NCBI GenBank assembly: GCA_944321865.1
Contig: CALUMZ010000003.1
Coordinates: 18,357-82,356, forward strand
Origin: an uncultured Muribaculaceae bacterium
Lineage (GTDB): Bacteria; Bacteroidota; Bacteroidia; Bacteroidales; Muribaculaceae
Direction: 5' to 3'
Length of the DNA: 64,000 bases
Below the pieces are notes generated by a model, which searched no databases, was not told the origin of the DNA, and was given only the letters and a program-made list of their open reading frames with translations. Positions 53,887 to 63,992 of this stretch are shown here, piece by piece (the first letter of the stretch is position 1; each line of letters starts with the position of its first letter). A program made the position numbers and the translations under genes.

Positions 53887-54070
53887 TTGCCTTTTCGGTC
53901 GGGAATGCCGGCAACCGGCCACGTTTTCACGATGCACGATTGCCGTCTCCTTCTCTTTGGAAGCAAAAAAGTTACACGTCGCAAACCAATACATTTGAAC
54001 GTGTAACCCTACTCTGCCATTTTTTCAAATTATAACTAAACACCTATGTTGGCTACATTTCAACACCATG

Positions 54071-54625
54071 TTACTCCTGCAATTTATATCCGCTGAATTT
54101 ATAAGGCAGGGCTTCCTTCACATTCACTTCATTGCCATCGACCGTCAATGTTTTTAACAACAGTTCAAAAGACAGGGATTGGTCGCTACCGTTGAAATTG
54201 CCGTTTAACGATGCATACAATTCCGCAACTATCTTATGGCCGGTGCCTTCGTAATTCACTTCAAACTCAAGCGGATCGGGGCGCAGTGCGAGCAGCAAAT
54301 TAAGCCCGTACACTTTTGCCGAATAACCTACGGCGCAACACACTGCCGGCACCGATGCCATTGCCTCGTCGTAAGCGGCAGCAGGCACGGCCAGTTTCAC
54401 TATCGAATCGACCGGGAAGTCGGCAATTATAATATCGTCGCCTACCGACAATGCCGCATCTGCCGCTTCTCCGGTCCCGGCCAAAATACTGCCGGCATAG
54501 TCGCCTCGCACGCTCTCTTCGGTCAGCGGCTCGACCGACACTTCATCATCATCGCTGCACGATGTAGCCGAAAATGCAAGCAGGCAAAATGTAGCGGCGA
54601 TATATAAACCTGTTTTAATCTTCAT
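54071..54625 (-). CDS. DUF4840 lipoprotein
   Basis: A 184-residue lipoprotein with lipobox ATSC (Cys23) followed by SDDDE, an acidic run common on Bacteroidetes lipoproteins exported to the cell surface. The body has the DUF4840-type pattern (LTEESVRGDYAGSI and VNYEGTGHKIVAEL). No known activity. It follows the NigD-like gene by 64 bases and may share its transcript. Confidence 0.75.
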   Translation of the reverse strand: MKIKTGLYIAATFCLLAFSATSCSDDDEVSVEPLTEESVRGDYAGSILAGTGEAADAALSVGDDIIIADFPVDSIVKLAVPAAAYDEAMASVPAVCCAVGYSAKVYGLNLLLALRPDPLEFEVNYEGTGHKIVAELYASLNGNFNGSDQSLSFELLLKTLTVDGNEVNVKEALPYKFSGYKLQE

Positions 54626-54689
54626 ACCTTTTTAGTTTGCTAATTTCAAAAACAGTTTTGATTTTTTCTGTAAAGATTCAAACAATTTC

Positions 54690-55478
54690 TTATTCCACAT
54701 CCATCGTCAGCGATTCCACATCTACTTGACGACCTTCCACGGCACTCAAATCCGAAGTTGTCACGTCACCGTCATCATGATCGTCGCCATTCGTGCAGAA
54801 GTCAAACGTCACCGACTTGTCGGCTTCATATCCTTTCCACTTTAACGTCAATTTTTTTACCTGTCCTCCGGTATCGGGCAATGAATCCAAGTTGAAGGCT
54901 ATTATCCCGTCGGCGTAATATCCTGTCACGTCACCCTTTGCATCGTGACGCAATTCCACGGTGTAAGGGTCGTTGGCATCCACTCCTGTCAACAGGTTTA
55001 CATAGTGCACGTTCCCGCGCCCTTCCGACAATGTTCTAAACCTCAGCGTGAGATACCCGTCCTCAGCAACCGTAATCCAGTCGTTGACTATTTCAATGGG
55101 GTCGCTGCCGTAAGTTTCATCATTCTTGTCGCCAAGCGATGGCACGGTAGGCTTGGTGCGTATGCTGTCAATCCAGTTCAGCCTCACGTTCATCGAGAAA
55201 CCACCGGCATCTCCTTCGACGACATTAAAGTTAGTCAACGCCCTCACCTCTTTACCGCCAAACAGCGTTCCCGACACATTTACCGGATTGAGCGTGGTTT
55301 CATCGTCAAGCTGCAAATAACTTCCACCCCCCTCTGCCGTCTTTACAGTCACAAGGGCATTATATCCTGTATTGACCAAATAATAACTTTGGTTGTCGTT
55401 GTCACACGACACCATGGAAATGGCTGCTGTGCAAGCCAAAACCGCTGCCGTGAAAAGTTTCGATGTTCTACTGTACAT
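54690..55478 (-). CDS. NigD-like lipoprotein
   Basis: A 262-residue lipoprotein: signal peptide and lipobox SMVSC (Cys25), then DNDN. The body matches NigD-like proteins: SYYLVNTGYNALVTVKT, DDETTLNPVNV and DWITVAEDGYLTLRFRTLSEG. The C-terminal half is barrel-like and ends in an acidic DDHDDGD stretch. NigD was named from a Bacteroides bacteriocin-linked locus, but the function of the family is not established. ATG 55478 is used rather than 55538 because the signal peptide starts there. Confidence 0.82.
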   Translation of the reverse strand: MYSRTSKLFTAAVLACTAAISMVSCDNDNQSYYLVNTGYNALVTVKTAEGGGSYLQLDDETTLNPVNVSGTLFGGKEVRALTNFNVVEGDAGGFSMNVRLNWIDSIRTKPTVPSLGDKNDETYGSDPIEIVNDWITVAEDGYLTLRFRTLSEGRGNVHYVNLLTGVDANDPYTVELRHDAKGDVTGYYADGIIAFNLDSLPDTGGQVKKLTLKWKGYEADKSVTFDFCTNGDDHDDGDVTTSDLSAVEGRQVDVESLTMDVE

Positions 55479-55560
55479 ATCCTGTCGTTTTTTAGTGTTT
55501 CTGACCAATAAACTGCAAATCGCCCGAATCTTGCACATCCTGCCCCAATATTAACACATT

Positions 55561-55742
55561 TTTAACCCAAATCGGTCATTAGATTTTATGACGATATTAT
55601 GACGATTTTAGGATTATGTCGAGCAGGTTTTCAAGGCATGAACCGCAGGCATAGCGGGCTATGTCAAAACTCATACCTTGGAAAACTGCCGACAGAAACT
55701 AAAAAGCACCATTTTGCGGTCCAATGACCGTTTTGGGTTTAA
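55561..55742. repeat. Family 3 repeat, full-length copy (3d)
   Basis: TTTAACCCAAATCGGTCATTAG at the left and TCCAATGACCGTTTTGGGTTTA at the right, about 180 bases apart. Inside is an imperfect hairpin (CAAGGCATGAACC / CATACCTTGG around GGCATAGCGGGCTATGTC). TATGACGATAT is duplicated near 55590. Confidence 0.85.
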
Positions 55743-55785
55743 CCACAAGATAAATCGTAACCATCCCGCACCTCCTGCACGCAAA

Positions 55786-55820
55786 ACGAGTGTGCCGAAT
55801 TTCACATCCGACACACTCGT
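55786..55820 (-). terminator. Terminator after rplS
   Basis: ACGAGTGTG (55786-55794) pairs with CACACTCGT (55812-55820). On the minus strand the stem is followed by TTTTGC. It lies about 30 bases past the rplS stop. Confidence 0.65.
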
Positions 55821-55851
55821 CATCTCAAAAGCAAAGATTATGTATGTATCT

Positions 55852-56214
55852 TTATTTAGAAGCTGTGGCCACACGACGCTCTTTGATGCGAGCTTTTTTG
55901 CCTGTCAAGCCACGAAGATAATACAATTTTGCGCGACGCACCTTACCATACTTGTTGATTTCGATGCTGTCGATAAACGGCGAGTCCATAGGGAAAATAC
56001 GTTCAACGCCAATGTTATCACTCATTTTTCTTACGGTGAAACGTTTTTTACGGCCTTCACCCGATATACGGATAACCACACCGCGATATTGCTGAACACG
56101 TTCCTTGTTACCTTCCTTAATGCGATAAGAAACAGTTATTGTATCGCCGGGGTGGAAAGCAGGATATTCTTTCCCGGTCTCAAAAGCCTTTTCTACTACT
56201 TTAATTAAATCCAT
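55852..56214 (-). CDS. rplS: 50S ribosomal protein L19
   Basis: A 120-residue protein with [29 protein letters not shown] near 20-48 and [38 protein letters not shown] at the C terminus, the family signature. Lies at the 30S-50S interface. ATG 56214 ([11 protein letters not shown]) is preferred over 56253. The 194-base gap after rplT holds small hairpins (56364-56380 among them), possibly its own leader. Confidence 0.96.
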   Translation of the reverse strand: MDLIKVVEKAFETGKEYPAFHPGDTITVSYRIKEGNKERVQQYRGVVIRISGEGRKKRFTVRKMSDNIGVERIFPMDSPFIDSIEINKYGKVRRAKLYYLRGLTGKKARIKERRVATASK

Positions 56215-56408
56215 TGCGGTTTTTTTGTTTTTTTGTTCTCGCAATATTAACAAGCTGCTGAAGTCTTGCCAGAGATTGCGGACATCTGAAGTTAATAATT
56301 AAATTAAATCTCACCGGCTATCATTGAAAGGGAGGCCGGCACATAACCATGCCACTCTTTACCTGTCAACAAGGTTGACAAACCGAGGTTGAAACCTTCC
56401 TGTGTGTG

Positions 56409-56765
56409 TTAAGCAACCGGAGTTTTTACCTTGTCTACGATAGCCTTGAAAGCCTCGGGATTGTTGAGAGCCAAATCGGCAAGGACCTTTCTGTTGATTT
56501 CGATTCCTGCCTTATGCAAAAGTCCCATAAGCTGAGAGTAAGATAGGCCTTCCAAGCGGGCTGCTGCATTGATACGTTGAATCCACAATGCGCGGAAATT
56601 ACGTTTTTTATTCTTACGGTCGCGGTATGCGTATGTTTGACCTTTTTCCCATGTGTTTTTGGCAACGGTCCAAACATTTTTACGAGCCCCGTAATTACCT
56701 TTTGTAAGTTTTAAAATCTTCTTTCTGCGTGCCCTTGAAGCAACATGATTTACTGATCTTGGCAT
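56409..56765 (-). CDS. rplT: 50S ribosomal protein L20
   Basis: A 118-residue highly basic protein, [30 protein letters not shown], then [30 protein letters not shown]. Early 23S rRNA binder and, in E. coli and Bacillus, the repressor of its own operon. The 131-base gap before it could hold such a control site, but I cannot identify one. Confidence 0.97.
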   Translation of the reverse strand: MPRSVNHVASRARRKKILKLTKGNYGARKNVWTVAKNTWEKGQTYAYRDRKNKKRNFRALWIQRINAAARLEGLSYSQLMGLLHKAGIEINRKVLADLALNNPEAFKAIVDKVKTPVA

Positions 56766-56896
56766 TTTGCTAATGTTTGTGAATGTCAGCGGCTTTACTG
56801 CTCTTTACATTGCTGAGACATTCGGTTAATAAATAATAATTAATTGTCAAAAAGAAAAAAGCTATTACTCAATCTTTTACCTTTCTTCAACCGAGA

Positions 56897-57094
56897 TTAC
56901 TTCATTACAAGCATCTTCTTTACGTTCGAGAGGTCGGCTGTGCTTATTGTAGCAAAGTAGCCGAGGTTTCTCTTGCGCTTGGTCGACTTCTTGGTCAAGA
57001 TGTGGCTTTTGTAAGCATGTTTTCTTTTGATCTTACCTGATCCGGTAAGGGCGAACCTCTTTTTGGCACCGGAGTTAGTCTTAATCTTTGGCAT
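56897..57094 (-). CDS. rpmI: 50S ribosomal protein L35
   Basis: A 65-residue basic protein: [47 protein letters not shown] 57094 gives the standard start; a longer frame reaches 57142. It lies in the classic infC-rpmI-rplT order. Confidence 0.97.
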   Translation of the reverse strand: MPKIKTNSGAKKRFALTGSGKIKRKHAYKSHILTKKSTKRKRNLGYFATISTADLSNVKKMLVMK

Positions 57095-57237
57095 TTTTCT
57101 TTCTCTATTTTTAATTGATTTATATTTACCGGGGCATGGCACTTACAAGCCATGCTCCCGTTTTTTCAGTTCAAGCATGAAGATGCCCTATCACACCGCC
57201 GGCAGAGGCGGCAGATCACGACAATTTTTTCTTATGC

Positions 57238-57828
57238 TCACTTTGCCTTTTTAGGAGACAACAGTATCGTCATTCTTTTCCCTTCAAGAATAGGCATCTG
57301 TTCTACTTTACCATATTCTTCAAGGTCGTTGGCAAAACGCAACAACAACACCTCGCCTTGCTCCTTGAAAAGGATGGAACGACCGCGGAAGAACACATAG
57401 GCTTTCACTTTTGCGCCCTCTTTCAAGAATTCCATCGCATGCTTCAACTTGAAGTTGTAGTCGTGATCGTCGGTTTGCGGGCCGAAACGAATCTCTTTCA
57501 CTACAATTTTTGTTGACTTGGCCTTCTGTTCTTTCAACTTCTTGCGTTGTTGGTACAAGAACTTCTGATAGTCCAGCACACGGCACACAGGAGGATTGGC
57601 ATTAGGCGAAATCTCTATGAGGTCAAGCCCTTGCTCATCGGCAATTTTTATTGCTGCGGCAATGGGGTACACCCCATTTTCCACATTGTCACCCACGAGG
57701 CGAACCTCCTTGGCGGTTATCTGTTCGTTTATGGCGTGAGTGCCTTTGTCACCTTTTTTTACGCCCTTAGCCTGTGCATTGTCGTTATTTGGCTTTCTTG
57801 GGCCGGTCCATAATGGTTTTTTATCCAT
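57238..57828 (-). CDS. infC: Translation initiation factor IF-3
   Basis: A 196-residue protein with an N-terminal extension ([26 protein letters not shown]) before the usual start, [39 protein letters not shown] is the linker helix and [30 protein letters not shown] opens the C-domain. It blocks early 50S joining and checks start codons. The extra N-terminal 30 residues are also seen in other Bacteroidetes as far as I recall. Nine bases separate it from thrS. Confidence 0.96.
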   Translation of the reverse strand: MDKKPLWTGPRKPNNDNAQAKGVKKGDKGTHAINEQITAKEVRLVGDNVENGVYPIAAAIKIADEQGLDLIEISPNANPPVCRVLDYQKFLYQQRKKLKEQKAKSTKIVVKEIRFGPQTDDHDYNFKLKHAMEFLKEGAKVKAYVFFRGRSILFKEQGEVLLLRFANDLEEYGKVEQMPILEGKRMTILLSPKKAK

Positions 57829-57837
57829 TCAGTTAGC

Positions 57838-59775
57838 TTAAAAATTTGTCATTTTTTCTATTTCATGAGCAAAATCGTCTGCAAAGGTAGTAATTTTTTG
57901 TGAACCTTTGTCACCTTCGCCCTGTTTTCTCACAGAAACTTCTTCATTTTGTGCTTCTTTCTCTCCTACCACGAGCAAATACGGGATGCGTTTAAGCTCG
58001 TTGTCGCGGATTTTTTTGCCTATTTTTTCGTTCCTGTCATCAACAAATGCGCGAATATCTTTTTCCGACAATATTTTCACCACTTTCTGGGCATAGTCGT
58101 TATATTTCTCGCTTATTGGGAGCACCACCACTTGGTCGGGTGCCAACCACAACGGCAGGCGTCCGGCGGTGTGTTCGAGCAGCACTGCCACGAATCGCTC
58201 CATCGAGCCGAAGGGGGCGCGGTGAATCATTATTGGACGGTGCTTCTGGTTGTCCGAACCGGTGTATTCAAGTCCGAAACGTTCAGGCAGGTTGTAATCG
58301 ACTTGGATGGTACCGAGCTGCCAACGGCGACCGATGGCATCCTTCACCATGAAGTCGAGCTTAGGTCCGTAGAATGCGGCTTCACCCACCACTTTCTTGG
58401 CTTTCAAGCCCTTTTCTTCACATGCCTCCACTATTGCACGCTCGGCTTTTTCCCAGTTCTCGTCGGTTCCCACATATTTTTCCTTGTTGTTGGGGTCGCG
58501 CAACGATATTTGTGCTTCATAATTGTCGAAGTGCAAAGCCTTGAAAATATAAAAGATTATATCCATCACTTTCAAGAATTCACCCTTCAATTGGTCGGGA
58601 GTGCAGAATATGTGTGCATCATCTTGCGTAAAGCCGCGTACACGAGTCAATCCGTGAAGTTCTCCGCTCTGTTCATAGCGGTATACGGTACCAAATTCGG
58701 CATAGCGCAACGGGAGGTCCTTGTATGACCTTGGCGATACCTTGTAAATTTCGCAGTGGTGCGGGCAGTTCATCGGCTTCAAGAAATACTCTTCGCCCTC
58801 CTCGGGAGTGTGTATGGGCTGGAACGAATCTTTGCCATACTTGGCATAGTGACCCGACGTTACATACAACATCTTGTTGCCTATGTGCGGAGTTATCACC
58901 TGCAAGTAACCATAACGTTTTTGTATCTTACGCAAGAATTGTTCAAGGCGATCCCTTAAAGCTGCCCCCTTGGGCAACCATAATGGAAGACCCGGACCCA
59001 CATTGGCCGAGAATGCAAACAGTTCCATCTCCTTGCCGAGCTTGCGGTGGTCGCGTTTCTTGGCCTCTTCGAGCAATGCAAGATATTCATCAAGCATCTT
59101 CTTCTTGGGGAACGTGATTGCATACACGCGCAGCATCTGCTTGCGTTTCTCGTCGCCGCGCCAGTAAGCACCGGCAAGCGACAACACTTTTATTGCCTTG
59201 ATTTTCCCTGTACTTGGCAAGTGCGGGCCGCGGCACAAGTCGGTGAAACCGCCTTGCGTGTATGTGGTTATATGTCCGTCTTCAAGGTCGTTAATCAATT
59301 CGCATTTATACGTTTCTCCCCTATCTCCGAAGTATTTAAGCGCATCGGCCTTGGAAATATCTTTCCTCACTACAGCCTCATCCTTAGCTGCAAGTTCGGC
59401 CATCTTGGCTTCAATCTTCGGGAAATCGGCACTTGTTATGACATTCTCGCCCGGGTCTATGTCATAATAGAACCCATTCTCAATGGCGGGACCGATGCCA
59501 AACTGCACGCCCTTATAAAGCTCTTGCAAAGCTTCGGCAAGCAAGTGAGCCGACGTGTGCCAATAGGCATGTTTACCTTCGGGATCCTCCCATTTGAACA
59601 GTTTTATCTCGCCATCGTTACAAATCGGCCTTGAGATATCCCATTCTTCACCATTAAAGGTGGCAGCCAGCACATCTTGTGCAAATCGTTGGCTGATACT
59701 CTCTGCAATTTGATAAGGCGTGATGCCGGCTTCAAATTGCTTTACACTTCCATCAGGAAAAGTAATGTTTATCAT
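57838..59775 (-). CDS. thrS: Threonine-tRNA ligase
   Basis: A 645-residue class II synthetase. TGS domain at 1-62 ([22 protein letters not shown]), editing domain at about 63-225 ([15 protein letters not shown]), catalytic core with [19 protein letters not shown] near 265 and [11 protein letters not shown] near 330 (zinc Cys), [10 protein letters not shown] near 375, and an anticodon domain at about 540-640. ATG 59775 (MINITFPDG) is preferred over 59814. First gene of the translation operon; a -7-like TAAATTTG lies at 59843-59836 on the minus strand. Confidence 0.97.
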   Translation of the reverse strand: MINITFPDGSVKQFEAGITPYQIAESISQRFAQDVLAATFNGEEWDISRPICNDGEIKLFKWEDPEGKHAYWHTSAHLLAEALQELYKGVQFGIGPAIENGFYYDIDPGENVITSADFPKIEAKMAELAAKDEAVVRKDISKADALKYFGDRGETYKCELINDLEDGHITTYTQGGFTDLCRGPHLPSTGKIKAIKVLSLAGAYWRGDEKRKQMLRVYAITFPKKKMLDEYLALLEEAKKRDHRKLGKEMELFAFSANVGPGLPLWLPKGAALRDRLEQFLRKIQKRYGYLQVITPHIGNKMLYVTSGHYAKYGKDSFQPIHTPEEGEEYFLKPMNCPHHCEIYKVSPRSYKDLPLRYAEFGTVYRYEQSGELHGLTRVRGFTQDDAHIFCTPDQLKGEFLKVMDIIFYIFKALHFDNYEAQISLRDPNNKEKYVGTDENWEKAERAIVEACEEKGLKAKKVVGEAAFYGPKLDFMVKDAIGRRWQLGTIQVDYNLPERFGLEYTGSDNQKHRPIMIHRAPFGSMERFVAVLLEHTAGRLPLWLAPDQVVVLPISEKYNDYAQKVVKILSEKDIRAFVDDRNEKIGKKIRDNELKRIPYLLVVGEKEAQNEEVSVRKQGEGDKGSQKITTFADDFAHEIEKMTNF

Positions 59776-59835
59776 ATTGGTTGTTACATTTTTCGCTGTG
59801 CCATACAACAACACAGCATTGGTTTAAATCGTCCG

Positions 59836-59843
59836 CAAATTTA
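59836..59843 (-). promoter_or_regulatory. -7 element before thrS
   Basis: TAAATTTG on the minus strand, 61 bases before ATG 59775. No TTG at the right distance; the upstream stretch is A/T-rich. Confidence 0.4.
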
Positions 59844-60004
59844 TATAATTATTTAATAAATGCTTAAATTTTATCGAGAAATAATGCCCTGCCGCCGCAT
59901 AATTTGTTTCAACCAAATCAAACGTGCCAAATTAGAGCAAGCTCTATTTGTTTCTACCCTCGGTTTGCATTATCTTTACAATATAAAAAAACAAAAGCAC
60001 AAAA

Positions 60005-60805
60005 ATGACAGCGAGCAACGAATTATACGCGATATTGCAGGAATGCGACACACTCAAAGCTCGCCTTGCCCGGATGCGCCCATTGCCGGCCGAAGCATTG
60101 CGAAAGATTGAGGATGCATTAGCCATCGAATATACATACGAGAGCAACCGCATTGAGGGAAACACCCTTACTTTGCAGGAAACCGAACTTGTGGTTAACG
60201 AGGGAGTGACCATTTCAGGCAAGTCAATGCGCGAACACTTGGAAGCCATAAACCATGCCGAAGCGATAGACTACATCAAGGACTTTGCAAAAAGCAGCAT
60301 CGAAATAAGCGAACGGACTATCAAAGAGATACACGCACTCGTACTTCACGGAATCAACCGCAAGAATGCAGGGAGCTATCGTTCTGTTCCTGTGATGATT
60401 TCAGGAAGCCGGCACATGCCGCCCCAACCATACCTTATCGAGAAGCAAATGGAAGATTTCATATTGCATTTTCGAGAAATGAAAACGCAAAAGACTCACC
60501 CCGTGCTGACGGCAGCCTATCTTCACGACGAGCTGGTACGCATTCACCCATTCATTGACGGCAACGGGCGCACGTCACGCCTTTTGATGAATTTGTACCT
60601 GTTGCGTAACGGCTACACTATCATAAACCTCAAAGGAGGCAATGAGGATAAGATAAGCTATTATAAGGCGTTGGAAGCCTCACACGTGGATAATGACCCG
60701 AAAGCCTTTCAAAAGTTCGTAGCGGAAGCGGAAAAGGCATCTTTGGAGCGTTATTTGTCCATTCTTGGGGCTGATATTTCACAAAGAAAATGGGCGAGCC
60801 TGTAA
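60005..60805 (+). CDS. Fic-domain protein with an N-terminal inhibitory helix
   Basis: A 266-residue protein. The Fic motif HPFIDGNGRTSR lies at 181-192 with the catalytic His and the phosphate-binding GNGR. The inhibitory motif SNRIEG at 47-52 (S/TxxxE/G form, Glu51) precedes it within the same chain, so this is an autoinhibited class II Fic protein. Fic enzymes usually transfer AMP from ATP to Ser, Thr or Tyr of a target. The target is unknown. A HigA-like gene follows by 77 bases on the same strand. Confidence 0.9.
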   Translation: MTASNELYAILQECDTLKARLARMRPLPAEALRKIEDALAIEYTYESNRIEGNTLTLQETELVVNEGVTISGKSMREHLEAINHAEAIDYIKDFAKSSIEISERTIKEIHALVLHGINRKNAGSYRSVPVMISGSRHMPPQPYLIEKQMEDFILHFREMKTQKTHPVLTAAYLHDELVRIHPFIDGNGRTSRLLMNLYLLRNGYTIINLKGGNEDKISYYKALEASHVDNDPKAFQKFVAEAEKASLERYLSILGADISQRKWASL

Positions 60806-60882
60806 TGTCGAACGATGAGGAAATAAACGTGAACAGTATGCCGCTTGTTGGATATTAGCAACCATTACAAATAAATTCGAGC

Positions 60883-61218
60883 ATGGAAACAGCAAAGAGA
60901 ATTTACAGACCTGACGAATTGCAGCCGTCCGAGCCTATACATCCCGGCGAAATGCTTAAAGACGAGTTGGAAGCGCGCGGATTGTCTCAAAGGAAGTTTG
61001 CAGGATTGATTAGCATGCCTTACACTGCGTTTAATGAGATAATAAACGGGAAACGCCCGATATCTACATATACGGCATTGAAAATCGAGGCGGCAACGGG
61101 CATATCCGCAAATATTTGGATTGGCTTGCAGACCGATTACAACATGCAGACGGCACGGCAGAACAACAAACTTGCCGCCGTGCTTGAAAACATACGCAAA
61201 GCGGTTGCCATGCTTTAA
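60883..61218 (+). CDS. HigA-like XRE-family regulator without a visible toxin partner
   Basis: A 111-residue protein with the HigA opening EPIHPGEMLKDELEARGLSQRKFAGLI near 17-43 and a helix-turn-helix extending through PYTAFNEIINGKRPISTYTALKIEAATG. The C-terminal part is FWIGLQ-like (NIWIGLQTDYNMQTARQNN). HigB toxins normally lie just upstream; here the upstream gene is Fic, so either the toxin was lost or this regulator works with Fic. A family 3 repeat begins at its stop codon. Confidence 0.85.
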   Translation: METAKRIYRPDELQPSEPIHPGEMLKDELEARGLSQRKFAGLISMPYTAFNEIINGKRPISTYTALKIEAATGISANIWIGLQTDYNMQTARQNNKLAAVLENIRKAVAML

Positions 61219-61258
61219 CCCAAAACGATCATTAGATTTTATGACCATTTTGGGTTAA
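61215..61258. repeat. Family 3 repeat, short copy overlapping a stop codon (3e)
   Basis: TTAACCCAAAA (61215-61225) pairs with TTTTGGGTTAA (61248-61258). The left arm includes the TAA stop of the HigA-like gene, and the right arm is followed by ATTTTT, so the repeat may serve as its terminator. Confidence 0.8.
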
Positions 61259-61364
61259 ATTTTTCGAGATTAAAATCGGAAATTCAAACAAGTTTCTTAT
61301 CCCCCCAGCAAAGGCATAAGCACACCACATACAACGGAGACATGCATATACCTCCCGCTGTGTG

Positions 61365-63491
61365 TCAATTTGTCATGCGCTTGAGTACGTTGTATGACGG
61401 CAGTATGCCCAATTCACCCGCTTTGCTCAAGTCTTCCACGCCTTTCGCCTTGTTGCCCAGCTGCAAGTATACGAGGCCGCGATTATAATACGCCTCGCCA
61501 AAGTCGGGTTTGATTTCTATTGCATCGGTATAGCATCGCATGGCCGACGTCAAATCTTGCATTTGCATGTACATATTGCCTTTGTTAAATATGGCATATA
61601 CGTTTCGAGGAGACAATTCTATGACTTTGTCGAGATCTTCCATTATATGTTGCATCGCCACACTCGCTTTACGGCTTTCAATCGACGGCAACCCTTGTAT
61701 ACCGCCCGGCCGTGGCTGTCCCATCACCGTTCCGCCCCTGCCTGCCATCGACGATTCGGCCATGGCACCACCGGCATCAATGTCGTTTTCATCGATTTGC
61801 ATTTGCATGTATCGAGCATACGCCCGTCCAAGGTATGCAAGCGAGAAACCGGGGCTCATTTCTATGGCTCTTGTAAAATCATTTATCGCCGCACCGGGAT
61901 TCTTCACCATCATGAAGTCCATTGCCCGCGCAAAATAATCCACCGAACGAACAGTAGATGTCGCCAACAACCCGTTGTAGTATTCAATCGACTTGAAATG
62001 CGCATCAATCTGGTCTTCATACAGGCTGAACTGCGAATTTGTGAGCAACAGCACAAATGGCAGCACACGTAAGGAATTCAAGTCGGTAACCTCCTTTATG
62101 TAATAAGTGTTCTCCACCACATTGTCGCTGCGGTCGTAATAAGACAGGAAGAACATCGGTTCGAGGTCGATACGGTAATTGAAGTCTTGTATGCGGCCTC
62201 GCGTGCGGTTTTCATATTTAGGCTTTATCTCATTGTCATTCTCGACCATCAGCAATGTATTAAATTTATTCATCACTGCCGATGCCGACTCTTCTTCAGG
62301 CTCCGGCTTGCCGCCCTGTACGCCTTCTTGCTGCGCATCTTCCTTATATTCGGCTATGCGATCCTTCTGCCGGCTCAGGTCGCGAGCCTTGTTATAATCT
62401 CGCTCGCCTCCTGCCATGTCGCCCGACTTGCGTTTGCATTCACTACGAGCAAACAAGCCTGCCTCGAAATCAGGATAAACCTTCAGCACTTCGTCAAAGT
62501 CGCCGATTGCTTCGCGGTACTGTCCTGTCTTGGAATAGAGCAATGCACGGTTGTAACGGGCAAGCAAATTATCGGGTTCGCTGCGTAACACATATCCGAA
62601 ATCATCTATGGCCTTATTGTTATCTCCGACCTCGGTGCGCAACAATCCGCGATTAAAATGTGCAGTCAAGTTGGTCGGATCAAGTTGCAAGGCATAGTCG
62701 TAATCGGCCATGGCACCAAAATAATCGTCAAGGTTATATTTCATGTAAGCCCTGTTGATGAAGTACCCGGCATAGTGCGGTTCAAGTTTGATAGCCTCGT
62801 TCATGTCGGCAAGAGCGGCATTAAAATCTTTCTTGTACTGCATGTTTATTTCGGCGCGCATCACGTATGCCCCCGGCAAGTTCTTGCTTGCCGCTATGCT
62901 CTTGTCGATATCGGCAATTGCCGCCACAGTATCATGCTGCATCATGCGCAATTGAGCACGGCCCAAATAAGCATTGGCATAATTGGGATATATCGACAGC
63001 AAGCGCGCGTATGTAGAGTCGGCACTTTCATACTCACCTATCTCACATTCGCTCACGGCCTTGTTCATTAAAAACACCCGGTGCTCGGGCATTTGTTCAA
63101 GCCCTGCATCATAATCGGCAATTGCCCCCTTATAATCTTTCAGCGTCTGGCGTGCAATTCCTCGCACCTGATAAGCGTCGACTATGAATGGATTCCTCTC
63201 GATTGCAAGCGAGCAATCCTCTTCGGCCCCCTTGTAATCTTCAAGTTCCAACTTGGCTATCGCTCTATAAAAATACGGGTCGGCAAGATACGGCTTCGCC
63301 TTTATGACTTGATTAAAATATTGTATCGACAATATATAATCTTCAAAATACAATGCATTCCGGCCTATGTTCATCACTTGGTCGGTGTTGATTTGAGCCG
63401 AGACGTTAAAAATCCCGGAATTTATCGTTACAAAAACGGCAATCGCAAGGCGAAAACACGCATTTAACCTCTTTGCTTTATATATGTTCAT
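61365..63491 (-). CDS. Large exported tetratricopeptide-repeat protein
   Basis: A 708-residue protein. Signal peptide at about 1-33 (LAIAVFVTINSGIFNVSAQ). TPR repeats run from about 45 to 395, with units such as ADPYFYRAIAKLELEDYKGAEEDCSLAIERNP and AHFNRGLLRTEVGDNNKAIDDFGYVLRSEPDNL. A middle non-repeat part (about 400-500: KYENRTRGRIQDFNYRIDLEPMFFLSYYD) is followed by more TPRs (about 520-700), interrupted by a Gly- and Met-rich stretch (GRGGTVMGQPRPGGIQG). Probably a periplasmic scaffold; no enzyme motif. ATG 63491 starts the signal peptide. Confidence 0.88.
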   Translation of the reverse strand: MNIYKAKRLNACFRLAIAVFVTINSGIFNVSAQINTDQVMNIGRNALYFEDYILSIQYFNQVIKAKPYLADPYFYRAIAKLELEDYKGAEEDCSLAIERNPFIVDAYQVRGIARQTLKDYKGAIADYDAGLEQMPEHRVFLMNKAVSECEIGEYESADSTYARLLSIYPNYANAYLGRAQLRMMQHDTVAAIADIDKSIAASKNLPGAYVMRAEINMQYKKDFNAALADMNEAIKLEPHYAGYFINRAYMKYNLDDYFGAMADYDYALQLDPTNLTAHFNRGLLRTEVGDNNKAIDDFGYVLRSEPDNLLARYNRALLYSKTGQYREAIGDFDEVLKVYPDFEAGLFARSECKRKSGDMAGGERDYNKARDLSRQKDRIAEYKEDAQQEGVQGGKPEPEEESASAVMNKFNTLLMVENDNEIKPKYENRTRGRIQDFNYRIDLEPMFFLSYYDRSDNVVENTYYIKEVTDLNSLRVLPFVLLLTNSQFSLYEDQIDAHFKSIEYYNGLLATSTVRSVDYFARAMDFMMVKNPGAAINDFTRAIEMSPGFSLAYLGRAYARYMQMQIDENDIDAGGAMAESSMAGRGGTVMGQPRPGGIQGLPSIESRKASVAMQHIMEDLDKVIELSPRNVYAIFNKGNMYMQMQDLTSAMRCYTDAIEIKPDFGEAYYNRGLVYLQLGNKAKGVEDLSKAGELGILPSYNVLKRMTN

Positions 63492-63630
63492 GCTATTCCT
63501 TAATCTATCGACATAAAGATAATGTAAATCGGCAGCCAAGCCATGCTTGTGCCGTTATGCCAATGTGCAATTTATCTGATGCAAAGATAATGAAAGTAGA
63601 ATGCAATGCAAAAACGAGTCTGCCCATTTT

Positions 63631-63826
63631 TACCCCAAATCGGTCATTAGATTTTATGACGGTTTTTAGGATTATGTCGAGCTGTTTTTTTAAGACATGA
63701 ACTGCAGGCATAGTGGGCTATGTCAAGATTCATGCCTTGGGAAACTGCCAACGGAAACTAAAAAGCGGCATAAAAAGCTCTCTCTCTAAACAAATTTTTG
63801 CGGTCTAATGTCCGTCTTGGTTTTAA
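63631..63826. repeat. Family 3 repeat, full-length copy (3f)
   Basis: TACCCCAAATCGGTCATTAGATT at the left, an internal hairpin with GACATGAACTGCAGGCATAGTGGGCTATG, and a right end GCGGTCTAATGTCCGTCTTGG. About 195 bases, similar to copy 3d but longer near the right (AAAGCGGCATAAAAAGCTCTCTC). It lies upstream of the TPR gene. Confidence 0.85.
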
Positions 63827-63961
63827 GACAGCCTGCCGTAATTGCAAATTTAGCATATATTTATCCCTTCGGAGTAAAATCTGCTATATATTCTTACATT
63901 TATGATAATTCCACACCCATACATTAAGAGGAGTTCTATAAATTAAAATATTGTAGTACAG

Positions 63962-63992
63962 TTGTTTATATGGTTCCAAGAGCGTAAATTTG
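63962..63992 (+). promoter_or_regulatory. Promoter pointing out of the right edge
   Basis: TTG at 63962-63964, 20 bases, then TAAATTTG at 63985-63992. The gene it serves lies beyond position 64000. Apart from this and the family 3 copy, the last 500 bases hold no visible gene. Confidence 0.6.

Noticed and set aside
56766..56896. Possible L20 leader controlling rplT
   Set aside because: The gap size fits, but I cannot find the paired elements of known L20 leaders by eye, so it is not listed as a feature.
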